From a virus, in the IMG/VR virus record IMGVR_UViG_3300025647_000271, positions 1 through 24,054 of that record: DNA of 24,054 nt; one strand, 5' to 3'. The translations under genes and the position numbers were made by a program. Positions 1-5,781 of this stretch are shown here, one piece after another; position 1 is the first letter of the stretch; each line of letters begins with the position of its first letter. The notes under the pieces were generated by a model, which had not been told where the DNA came from, ran no database searches, and saw nothing but the letters and a program-made list of their open reading frames with translations.

Positions 1-138
1 AGTGATAATTACCCAAATCATACAGTAAATGAATGGGCATTGTCCTTTTCAAATACTGCCGATATTATGTGCGAATCAAAAAATAAAAATCTTGCAACAA
101 CTGAACTTTATAATAAGTTTAAAGATCAGTTGATGTAA
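1..138 (+). CDS. 3' end of an unidentified gene (partial)
   Basis: An open frame enters from the left edge and ends at TAA 136-138, giving 45 C-terminal residues that finish KFKDQLM. The segment is polar (SDNYPNHTVNEWALSF near its start) with no motif I recognise. Codon use is AT-rich like the neighbouring genes and the strand is the same. A 72-bp gap with a late-promoter-like box separates it from the next gene. The function is unknown, and the start lies outside the window. Confidence 0.6.
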   Translation, partial: SDNYPNHTVNEWALSFSNTADIMCESKNKNLATTELYNKFKDQLM

Positions 139-148
139 CCAATTTTGC

Positions 149-155
149 ATAAATA
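149..155 (+). promoter_or_regulatory. ATAAATA late-promoter-like box
   Basis: ATAAATA sits in the 72-bp gap about 55 bp before the ParB-like gene at 211. T4-like phages start late transcription at TATAAATA-type -10 boxes read by gp55, and marine relatives use shorter [N]ATAAATA or CTAAATA forms. In AT-rich DNA the heptamer can occur by chance. Its intergenic position, repeated in front of other virion genes here, is the main support. Confidence 0.4.
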
Positions 156-210
156 TTTCTATCTACAATAAACGTGCAATACATTGTACTAAAAATATAG
201 GAAATATTTA

Positions 211-651
211 ATGCATTTGAGTGAAATTATACATGGAGTAGTGCAATCTTATATTGCAGAAAATAAGCAAAAAAAGCCAATATATGATTTTATCAATCCA
301 TTGCCAGTTGCAAAAGGTAAAATTGTTTCAGATACAATGGATATAATCGACGAAGTGTATGAATATATGTATCCTGACGTTCCATTTGTACAAAGGAATA
401 TGTTATATGGAACACGAATGGAAGTGCCAATTAAATCTATTAAGTGTATTGAAGAAAAACTAAGCTCCGAGCATATTAAAAATATCGTGAAAAATAAAGG
501 CGATTCTTTTGAACCGCCTTTGCTATATCTTGCTAATGAAATATACTATGCAGCTGATGGCAACCATAGAATTGTCGCTAGTTATCTTCAAGGAAAGAAA
601 ACAATATATTGCAATGTATTAAGTTTAGATTTTTTCAATACTGAGGACTAA
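211..651 (+). CDS. ParB/Srx-fold (DGNHR) protein with capsid-targeting-like leader
   Basis: 146 aa. The second half resembles the ParB N-terminal (ParB/Srx) fold: the segment PIKSIKC near residues 73-79, then a beta strand and the signature DGNHRIVAS around residues 115-123, which matches the DGxHR nucleotide-binding or nuclease box. No helix-turn-helix DNA-binding domain follows, so this is a stand-alone catalytic or binding domain rather than a partition ParB. The N-terminus MHLSEII is like those of the next genes and could be a capsid-targeting leader, with IAE|N near residue 17 as a possible gp21-type cut site. AGGAAA at 199-204 supports this start. It ends 1 bp before the next gene, so the two are probably cotranscribed. 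Its biochemical activity (CTPase, nuclease or other) cannot be told from sequence. Confidence 0.7.
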   Translation: MHLSEIIHGVVQSYIAENKQKKPIYDFINPLPVAKGKIVSDTMDIIDEVYEYMYPDVPFVQRNMLYGTRMEVPIKSIKCIEEKLSSEHIKNIVKNKGDSFEPPLLYLANEIYYAADGNHRIVASYLQGKKTIYCNVLSLDFFNTED

Positions 652-652
652 A

Positions 653-1693
653 ATGAAAATAAAAGATGTAATAATCGAAGCAGTAGATCATAGAGAGCTG
701 CAAGTTAAACTTAAAGCAGCAATTTTACAAGCAATGGACGATACGCTTCGAGCATTGGTTAATCGATTAGAGGAAGACGATCCTACTGACGAGTTATTAG
801 AACCCCCTATAAGCATGAGATCAGAACTTAACTTTAACGATCCAGACTCACTTTTTTCTACAATGTTAGATGCAATGTCTAATAGAATATATGAAAAAAC
901 ATTAGTTAGAGTTCGGTTTGATGCGTTAGGACCGTCAATTCAAGCAAAAGCTGTTGGAAATGAATATATAGTCGTTAATATTAGCTTAATAATGGATATG
1001 GTGTCTGTTGTGATAGACTCTATGCATATGATGTTAACAGATGTGTTAGAACTAGATAGTCTAGGGTTTAACTACGATGATGATGAAGAAGAAGAAGAAG
1101 ATGAAGATGCATACATTCCAACAGTAGGTGAAGCGATTTCGGTATTGAAAAAAATGTTTAATACTTGGAATTTTATGTTTAGAGAATATCGAGACGTGAC
1201 AATTCCTTTTGTAACAACTCTTATCCATGAAATTGGACATTTTATCCAAATTTCAAGACAACTGCATTATCAAAAAAACGTAGACGCACTTGAGTACAGA
1301 TCCTACTTAATGAAGGATAAGAAAAAGTTTGCGGAACTAATGAAAAACAAAGACACTGATTACAAATTTAAATTATATTATGCTAGTCCTCAAGAAATAG
1401 CTGCGTATGCACAAGAATCTGCTTATGGGATTATTTTAGAGATTTTAGGTACTGTATTAGATTCTTCACTTGAAAACAAAGATTCTGTACGTGATGTTTT
1501 ATTTAAGTTGGATCAAGCAATATTAGGCTTGTCAAATAATACAACAAGTTATCAGATTATTCAAACGTATCGAGATTTTTTCTATAAACCTGCAAATAAA
1601 AAAGAGTTTGCTATCTATAAACGATTCATTAAAATTGTATATCAACAATTAACACAATATAGAGCTAGTTTAATTGATCGTATATCGGAGTGA
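653..1693 (+). CDS. HExxH zinc metallopeptidase, paralog A
   Basis: 346 aa. Residues 192-196 are HEIGH, the zincin motif with two zinc-binding His and a catalytic Glu. About 50 residues later comes SPQEIAAYAQE (residues 245-255), a likely source of the third (Glu) zinc ligand, as in gluzincin-type proteases. An acidic run of Asp and Glu lies near residues 141-152, encoded by GAT/GAA repeats, and is probably a flexible loop. The leader MKIKDVIIEAV fits the T4 capsid-targeting pattern with a cut after IIE. It starts 1 bp after the previous stop with GAGGA at 643-647. The last 20 codons are duplicated at 2597-2659. A paralog with the same layout lies at 2669-3664. Its substrate is unknown: packaged protease, scaffold processing and host-targeting effector are all possible. 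Confidence 0.75.
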   Translation: MKIKDVIIEAVDHRELQVKLKAAILQAMDDTLRALVNRLEEDDPTDELLEPPISMRSELNFNDPDSLFSTMLDAMSNRIYEKTLVRVRFDALGPSIQAKAVGNEYIVVNISLIMDMVSVVIDSMHMMLTDVLELDSLGFNYDDDEEEEEDEDAYIPTVGEAISVLKKMFNTWNFMFREYRDVTIPFVTTLIHEIGHFIQISRQLHYQKNVDALEYRSYLMKDKKKFAELMKNKDTDYKFKLYYASPQEIAAYAQESAYGIILEILGTVLDSSLENKDSVRDVLFKLDQAILGLSNNTTSYQIIQTYRDFFYKPANKKEFAIYKRFIKIVYQQLTQYRASLIDRISE

Positions 1694-1707
1694 ATTATAT
1701 TATGAAA
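1630..1707 (+). repeat. 78-bp direct repeat, copy 1
   Basis: This stretch covers the last codons and stop of metallopeptidase A, the ribosome-binding site and the first codons (ATGAAA) of the next gene. It matches 2597-2674 at 77 of 78 positions. The single difference is A1693 versus C2660, which turns the TGA stop into TGC in copy 2. The offset is 967 bp. Confidence 0.95.
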
Positions 1708-2586
1708 GCAAGTGAATTTATACAGGAAGCAGGAAAAATATCTATCAAAAGTATTGCCCCACCGACTAATATCAGTTCAGAAGAAAAACAAAACGCATTT
1801 GCCAACCTCACTCAAACAGAAATAGATCAATTAGGTTCTCCTAAATATATTTCAAAAGAAATGTGGCCGCAATTTAGAAAATGGTTGGTACAACGTAGTC
1901 TAGCTAGTAATCCATTGCTTAATCCTGAGCTCACAGCATACACTCCTGGCGAAACACTTGCATTATTTAAGCATCCTGAGATTGCTAACTGGCATCGAGA
2001 AATTGTTAAGTATGAAGTTCCCTCTAAATATAAAATGGTAGCATTTGTACCTTGTGGTAAAACTAAACCATGGGCAAATGCTGCTCGTGGAATATACAAA
2101 AGCTATAACAGAATTATAAACGATAATAAATATCCGGTTTATTTTGTAACAGTGTCTGAACCATTAGGAATTGTTCCTAGTAGTTTATGGGGGGATTTCC
2201 CACAATATGATAATCCCGGATTATTCACAGATGACACACAACAGTCTGGCGGCTTATTCACAGCAGACTGGAAAAAATATTACGGTACTGGTAAACAAAA
2301 AATGCCATTTGACACTGCTGCATATTCGCAATGTATCAAAATTTTAGGCGATGTAATTAATAAGTTTATTGAAAATAACTCTCAGGTTAAGTACGTTAGT
2401 TTTGTTGAAGATAAAATATTTAAAGTAGGTGCTACTAAAGTTGGAACACATAGCGCAATGCTATCACATACTAGTAAAATAGACCCTGAGAACCGTTATT
2501 TAAAACGTGCAGCAGCTAGAGAAGAACCGTACAATTATATTGACCAATCATTAGCAACACATTTTAACAAAGAGAGGGATTTATGA
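1702..2586 (+). CDS. ArcS/DUF5591-like protein with capsid-targeting-like leader
   Basis: 294 aa from ATG 1702; a GTG at 1690 in frame would add four residues. I prefer 1702 because GGAG (1687-1690) is well spaced and it yields MKASEFIQEAG, close to T4 internal protein leaders with a cut after IQE. Residues 116-124 (VPCGKTKPW) and 152-173 (SEPLGIVP, then a WGDFPQYDNPG segment) resemble the archaeosine synthase core/DUF5591: PC-x3-KPY, SPLG(L/V)VP and YPxxYD. In ArcS that motif transfers lysine onto preQ0 in tRNA. Here Tyr is Trp and the later Ser and His of PCxxxKPYxxSxxH are Ala127 and Gly130, so chemistry may differ. DUF6884-like proteins are an alternative match. The gene is bracketed by a 78-bp direct repeat, as if inserted or duplicated between the two metallopeptidase paralogs. 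Confidence 0.6.
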   Translation: MKASEFIQEAGKISIKSIAPPTNISSEEKQNAFANLTQTEIDQLGSPKYISKEMWPQFRKWLVQRSLASNPLLNPELTAYTPGETLALFKHPEIANWHREIVKYEVPSKYKMVAFVPCGKTKPWANAARGIYKSYNRIINDNKYPVYFVTVSEPLGIVPSSLWGDFPQYDNPGLFTDDTQQSGGLFTADWKKYYGTGKQKMPFDTAAYSQCIKILGDVINKFIENNSQVKYVSFVEDKIFKVGATKVGTHSAMLSHTSKIDPENRYLKRAAAREEPYNYIDQSLATHFNKERDL

Positions 2587-2672
2587 ATCACAGCGATAAA
2601 ATTGTATATCAACAATTAACACAATATAGAGCTAGTTTAATTGATCGTATATCGGAGTGCATTATATTATGA
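2583..2672 (+). pseudogene. remnant of metallopeptidase A C-terminus
   Basis: A 29-codon frame starts at an ATG overlapping the previous stop (ATGA). It encodes MNHSD and then KIVYQQLTQYRASLIDRISE, identical to the last 20 residues of metallopeptidase A. It reads through the mutated stop (TGC) to a TGA at 2670-2672. It is best seen as the tail left by a duplication or recombination, not a functional gene, though a short peptide could be translated. It also supplies the ribosome-binding site (GGAG) for the gene at 2669. Confidence 0.7.
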
Positions 2673-2674
2673 AA
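2597..2674 (+). repeat. 78-bp direct repeat, copy 2
   Basis: Second copy of the 1630-1707 repeat, with one mismatch. It spans the remnant of the metallopeptidase A tail, the GGAG ribosome-binding site and the ATGAAA start of metallopeptidase B. The two copies therefore place the same translation-start module before the ArcS-like gene and before paralog B. Confidence 0.95.
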
Positions 2675-3664
2675 CTACATGAAGTAATTTCATATAGCAA
2701 TTATAGAGATGAATTGTTATCACTAGTTGACAATGCGTTGCATGATACTGTTGCTTCTATTGGTGAGATATTCTATCAACAATATAGTAATCAAAAATTA
2801 ATATCTTATGATGATTTTTATTTATTTTTAGATAAAACTTTACTACGGATTTTAAAAAATAATATTATAAAAAAGTTTAGATATTTTACAAAACATATAT
2901 TAAATATGGAATTAGCAGATACATTAGAGATTCAATTTTCAAAAAATTTAACAGTACCTGGCCAAGCGTCAAACACTGAAATTTTATTAAATATAGATTT
3001 ACTTGATGCTATTTTGGAAAATTTAAAAAATAGTATTACACAAGAATTATTTAATCAAAATGATTTTGATGAAACTAATACAATTCATAACATCCAACGT
3101 GCATACAAAACTATTAAATCTATTAAATTTAAAAGTCCTATTTACAAAATAAGTAATTCTGTTGCAAAACTAATTTATGTTTTTATACATGAATTAGTAC
3201 ATATGCAACAAGATTTAAAACAGAATAAACAATCAAAAGAATATCGATCATATTTAACTAATGATCAGCAAATCTTTAATAAAGCAATAGATTCAATTAT
3301 GTCTGGTAAAAGGGACAAAAATGATTTAAAATTATATTTGTCTAGTCCACAAGAAATATCAGCATATGCAAACGAAGCAGTATTATACATCTTACATGAA
3401 TTAATTGAAGATAATATTAATTATGCTAGTATTGAAGATATAAAATTTTACCTTAAACGGTTATCAATCTTTATTAAAAATGGCAACTTTATGAAAGAAG
3501 AATATTATAGTAGCATAATGGCAAACTATGCTTCTTATTTTGATAAGACTAATTATTCAGAATATAAAATATTTAAACGATTTTATAAGTTAGTCGGCAA
3601 GTTATTATTAAATTATCGAGATAATCTCAAACAACTTTTAGATAAAAAACAGGAATTACAATGA
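2669..3664 (+). CDS. HExxH zinc metallopeptidase, paralog B
   Basis: 331 aa from ATG 2669; the in-frame GTG at 2657 is less likely because GGAG at 2654-2657 then has no spacing. Residues 174-178 are HELVH, followed by SSPQEISAYANE at 225-236, the same zinc-site layout as paralog A. Further shared elements are a YRSYL segment after the HExxH helix and a C-terminal (F)KRF-K/Y helix. Overall identity looks modest, so this duplication is old, unlike the near-identical 78-bp repeat upstream. The leader MKLHEVIS resembles the cassette's other leaders but lacks an obvious [L/I]xE|A site within the first ten residues. The stop overlaps the next gene as ATGA. The acidic run of paralog A is absent. The substrate is unknown. 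Confidence 0.75.
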   Translation: MKLHEVISYSNYRDELLSLVDNALHDTVASIGEIFYQQYSNQKLISYDDFYLFLDKTLLRILKNNIIKKFRYFTKHILNMELADTLEIQFSKNLTVPGQASNTEILLNIDLLDAILENLKNSITQELFNQNDFDETNTIHNIQRAYKTIKSIKFKSPIYKISNSVAKLIYVFIHELVHMQQDLKQNKQSKEYRSYLTNDQQIFNKAIDSIMSGKRDKNDLKLYLSSPQEISAYANEAVLYILHELIEDNINYASIEDIKFYLKRLSIFIKNGNFMKEEYYSSIMANYASYFDKTNYSEYKIFKRFYKLVGKLLLNYRDNLKQLLDKKQELQ

Positions 3665-3909
3665 ATTATTTAAATACAATGTATGGAAAAAAACACCAGC
3701 AGTCTTCCACTGATACTAAAAATCCTAACAGAGTTGCAGGTGGGTTAAAAGGGCAAGGAGTAGACCATTTTGAGCTACTAGGAGAAAATGGAGTTATTCA
3801 AAAAATACCTACTCAACGATATGTTCAAGCACTTGAAGCACAATTACGAGTACAACGCGAAGCATTAAGTCGAATAGAGAAAAAAATGTATAGTATACGG
3901 CAAACATAA
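3661..3909 (+). CDS. 82-aa conserved hypothetical with C-terminal coiled coil
   Basis: 82 aa. The start overlaps the previous stop (ATGA), which suggests translational coupling. The first third is polar and glycine/serine rich. Residues 35-52 (VDHFELLGENGVIQKIPT) look like a small beta hairpin. The last 30 residues (YVQALEAQLRVQREALSRIE and onward) have heptad-like hydrophobic spacing and probably form an amphipathic helix or coiled coil. It lacks the MKxxE leader of its neighbours. I do not recognise a family. Given the setting, a small structural or adaptor protein is plausible but unproven. Confidence 0.75.
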   Translation: MNYLNTMYGKKHQQSSTDTKNPNRVAGGLKGQGVDHFELLGENGVIQKIPTQRYVQALEAQLRVQREALSRIEKKMYSIRQT

Positions 3910-3921
3910 CGGAATACCAAT

Positions 3922-4767
3922 ATGAAAATGATAGAAATAACTGACGACATGATTAACGAAGGTTGGAAGGATTTAGCAGCAAGTTTAGGGATTGGTGCAG
4001 CAGTTACTGCAGGAGCAGGTGCTGGGTTAATGAAAGTTAAAGACTATAATCATCCAGACTTTACTAAAGACCCTACTTATCAAACTTATTCGCAAGAAGA
4101 ATTGGATAAAATTAGAAATCCAACATCTCAAGAAAAATCTCCCAAGATAGACTCAGTGTCTAAAAGTACACCTAAATCAAATGCAGATCAGCCTAAAACA
4201 GTAAAGACTACTAAACAAGCAGCTACTGTTAAATTATTAACTAAGCAGCCCAGTGAAAAAACATTGTTAGATGCTGCGAAAAAAGCTGGAATCAAAGGAA
4301 CAGAATTAGCAGCATTTATGGCACAAGCAGCACACGAATGCCAAAATTTTACTAGAATGGTTGAAACTAATCCTAGGATTAAAAGTTATTTAAAAAATAA
4401 AAGTTTAGGTAATAAAAATTTAAATGATGCAAAACGATTTATCGGTAGAGGTTATTTTCAACTTACTGGTAGATGGAACTATAATTGGATGGGTAAATTG
4501 TTAGGTGACGATTTTACTAGTACTTGGACAAATGCAAATAAATTATCTGAACCTGAAACTGCTGCAAAAGTTGCTATAATGTATTGGAAAAAAAGAGTAA
4601 GACCACATGTAACTGATTTTACAGATATTAAACAAGTAACTAAACGTATTAACAGTAGCTTAAATGGGTTAGACGATCGAACTAATAAGTATAACAAATA
4701 TGTTTCCTCTATGAATACAACTGTTGCTAACAATACTTCTACTGCAACTGCAAAATCTGGATCATAA
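3922..4767 (+). CDS. GH19-type lysozyme/chitinase-fold peptidoglycan hydrolase
   Basis: 281 aa. The C-terminal domain (about residues 105-265) has GH19 landmarks. AQAAHECQNF carries the likely catalytic acid Glu139, followed by Glu at about 148. FIGRGYFQLTGRWNYNWMG (residues 173-191) matches the family's GRGxxQLTGRxNY substrate-groove motif. Phage GH19 enzymes cut the glycan backbone of peptidoglycan. The N-terminus MKMIEITDDMINEGWKDL is followed by an Ala/Gly-rich hydrophobic stretch (residues 20-37) and a low-complexity Lys/Ser/Pro/Thr linker (about 60-105). INE|G could be a gp21-type cut site; alternatively the hydrophobic stretch could be a membrane or signal-anchor segment. Its place beside leader-bearing genes, with no holin nearby, favours a virion-associated entry lysozyme over a plain endolysin, but this is inference. 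GGAA at 3911-3914 is the ribosome site. Confidence 0.85.
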   Translation: MKMIEITDDMINEGWKDLAASLGIGAAVTAGAGAGLMKVKDYNHPDFTKDPTYQTYSQEELDKIRNPTSQEKSPKIDSVSKSTPKSNADQPKTVKTTKQAATVKLLTKQPSEKTLLDAAKKAGIKGTELAAFMAQAAHECQNFTRMVETNPRIKSYLKNKSLGNKNLNDAKRFIGRGYFQLTGRWNYNWMGKLLGDDFTSTWTNANKLSEPETAAKVAIMYWKKRVRPHVTDFTDIKQVTKRINSSLNGLDDRTNKYNKYVSSMNTTVANNTSTATAKSGS

Positions 4768-5229
4768 ATGAAGATTGTAGAAATAACTAATCGAATCTAT
4801 ATTTCAGATCAGCAATGGAAAAAAGAGATTAAGAATAACGTCTATCCAGATGATCGATCTAGGGCTGCGGTTGCTGAAATATCTCCAGATGACTTTTTAT
4901 TTCTTGCAGACGATAGCAACGGACAAGCATCAGACCGTGCATTACAGTACGGGCAATTTGATAATGAAAAATTTACAAGCGATTGGTTACCTACTTTAGA
5001 TATAACTATAGATGGCAAAGTTTATGATCATGAAGGACGAGCAAGAGCTACTATGATTAAAAAATCAAATATATCTAAAATGCCAATAATACTACGTTTG
5101 CCAGCTAACAATAGAGTTAAGTCTAAAGACGAATTTCCAAACATAATAACACAGCAATCTGGATCAAAGGCAAAACGGATTAACATAAAAGAATTGCTTT
5201 CTTATAATTCGACAAATCCATTTAAATAA
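4768..5229 (+). CDS. ParB-fold-like (HEGRxRA) protein
   Basis: 153 aa, starting directly after the lysozyme stop (TAAATG), so cotranslation is likely. Residues 86-94 (YDHEGRARA) resemble the HEGRHRA box of ParB/Srx-fold domains, followed by a strand of the type MPIILRLP. Upstream, residues 38-50 (ISPDDFLFLADDS) and the W-LPTLDI region may form the first strands. The leader MKIVEITNRIY matches the cassette's N-terminal pattern without a clear [L/I]xE|A site. Together with the DGNHR protein at 211-651, the cassette holds two different ParB-fold proteins. The real activity is unknown. Late-promoter-like sequence follows its stop. Confidence 0.6.
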   Translation: MKIVEITNRIYISDQQWKKEIKNNVYPDDRSRAAVAEISPDDFLFLADDSNGQASDRALQYGQFDNEKFTSDWLPTLDITIDGKVYDHEGRARATMIKKSNISKMPIILRLPANNRVKSKDEFPNIITQQSGSKAKRINIKELLSYNSTNPFK

Positions 5230-5235
5230 TGAGAA

Positions 5236-5242
5236 CTAAATA
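5236..5242 (+). promoter_or_regulatory. CTAAATA late-promoter-like box
   Basis: CTAAATA lies in the 40-bp gap between the ParB-like gene and the membrane protein, 27 bp before its ATG. CTAAATA-type boxes are reported as late promoters in marine T4-like phages. AAGGAG (5259-5264) follows as a strong ribosome-binding site, so the arrangement looks like a compact promoter plus leader. Confidence 0.45.
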
Positions 5243-5269
5243 CGATTATAACATCAGCAAGGAGTAATA

Positions 5270-5602
5270 ATGAAACAAACATTAATTAATATGAAAAATT
5301 GGATTATTGAACGATCTAAAGAACGCACTACATTAGACGGATTAATATTATTGTCAGCATGTGTTGCATTTTTAATTGTTCAAGAGTTTACCCAGTATGT
5401 TGCATACTTTGGTATAGGTTATAGCTTATGGACTATGTGGAAAAAAGAAAAAATACAATTTATAGAAAAATTAGTCCCAAATATTGTAGAAAAACCTAAA
5501 CCCAAACCCAGAGCAAAATCTAAACCTAGAGCAACATCTAAGTCTAAAACAGCATCAAAGACTAAATCTGTATCTAAAACAGATACAGGTACTGCTGCAT
5601 AA
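5270..5602 (+). CDS. small membrane protein with Lys/Pro/Ser-rich tail
   Basis: 110 aa. Residues about 22-54 form a hydrophobic segment (from DGLILLSACVAFLIVQEF to YFGIGYSLWTMW), enough for one or two membrane spans, with flanking basic residues. From residue 73 the tail is a low-complexity basic repeat of KPKPRAKSK, TSKSK and TASKTK units, probably disordered and able to bind nucleic acid or acidic surfaces. A strong AAGGAG site sits 5 bp before the ATG. It is the last gene before a hairpin terminator. I do not recognise a named family. Similar single-span proteins with basic tails occur in marine T4-like genomes, but a holin or envelope role is only a guess. Confidence 0.75.
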   Translation: MKQTLINMKNWIIERSKERTTLDGLILLSACVAFLIVQEFTQYVAYFGIGYSLWTMWKKEKIQFIEKLVPNIVEKPKPKPRAKSKPRATSKSKTASKTKSVSKTDTGTAA

Positions 5603-5630
5603 AAAATAATTTTAAATACCTTTCTTTATT

Positions 5631-5662
5631 AAGAGATAGTGCAAGTACGCCTATCTCTTTTC
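5631..5662 (+). terminator. hairpin terminator after the membrane-protein gene
   Basis: AAGAGATAG (5631-5639) and CTATCTCTT (5651-5659) form a 9-bp stem around an 11-nt loop, followed by TT. The U-tract is short, so termination may be partial. The loop contains GCAAGTACGC, a decamer repeated at 5710-5719. Confidence 0.55.
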
Positions 5663-5719
5663 ATAATATAACTACTATACATTATTTTTGCTAGTATTTG
5701 CAGAATGCAGCAAGTACGC
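5641..5719 (+). repeat. decamer direct repeat in the control region
   Basis: GCAAGTACGC occurs at 5641-5650 (the terminator loop) and again at 5710-5719, just before the two ATAAATA boxes. In a GC-poor gap of 179 bp an exact 10-mer with six G/C bases twice is notable. It could be a protein or RNA binding site, or a duplication remnant. Confidence 0.5.
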
Positions 5720-5726
5720 ATCCCAG

Positions 5727-5757
5727 ATAAATATATTAAACATATTTCTAATAAATA
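5727..5757 (+). promoter_or_regulatory. tandem ATAAATA late-promoter-like boxes
   Basis: ATAAATA occurs at 5727-5733 and 5751-5757, 24 bp apart, upstream of the 2619-aa fibre gene. The rest of the 179-bp gap holds the terminator and the repeated decamer. GGAG at 5771-5774 is the ribosome site for ATG 5782. Two boxes in the longest gap of the window make a late promoter for the fibre block likely. Confidence 0.55.
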
Positions 5758-5781
5758 TACAGATTTTAATGGAGCAAAATA

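Noticed and set aside
211-651. Plasmid-type partition ParB
   Set aside because: No ParA gene, no helix-turn-helix and no parS-like repeats. Only the ParB/Srx-fold box is present.
1061-1249. Antisense 62-aa frame with a Phe-rich stretch
   Set aside because: It is the reverse complement of the Asp/Glu codon run in metallopeptidase A, with no ribosome site and low complexity.
1690-1704. GTG start for the ArcS-like gene (and GTG 2657 for metallopeptidase B)
   Set aside because: The GTG overlaps the Shine-Dalgarno GGAG. The ATG 12 bp downstream is well spaced and yields the leader shared with the neighbours.
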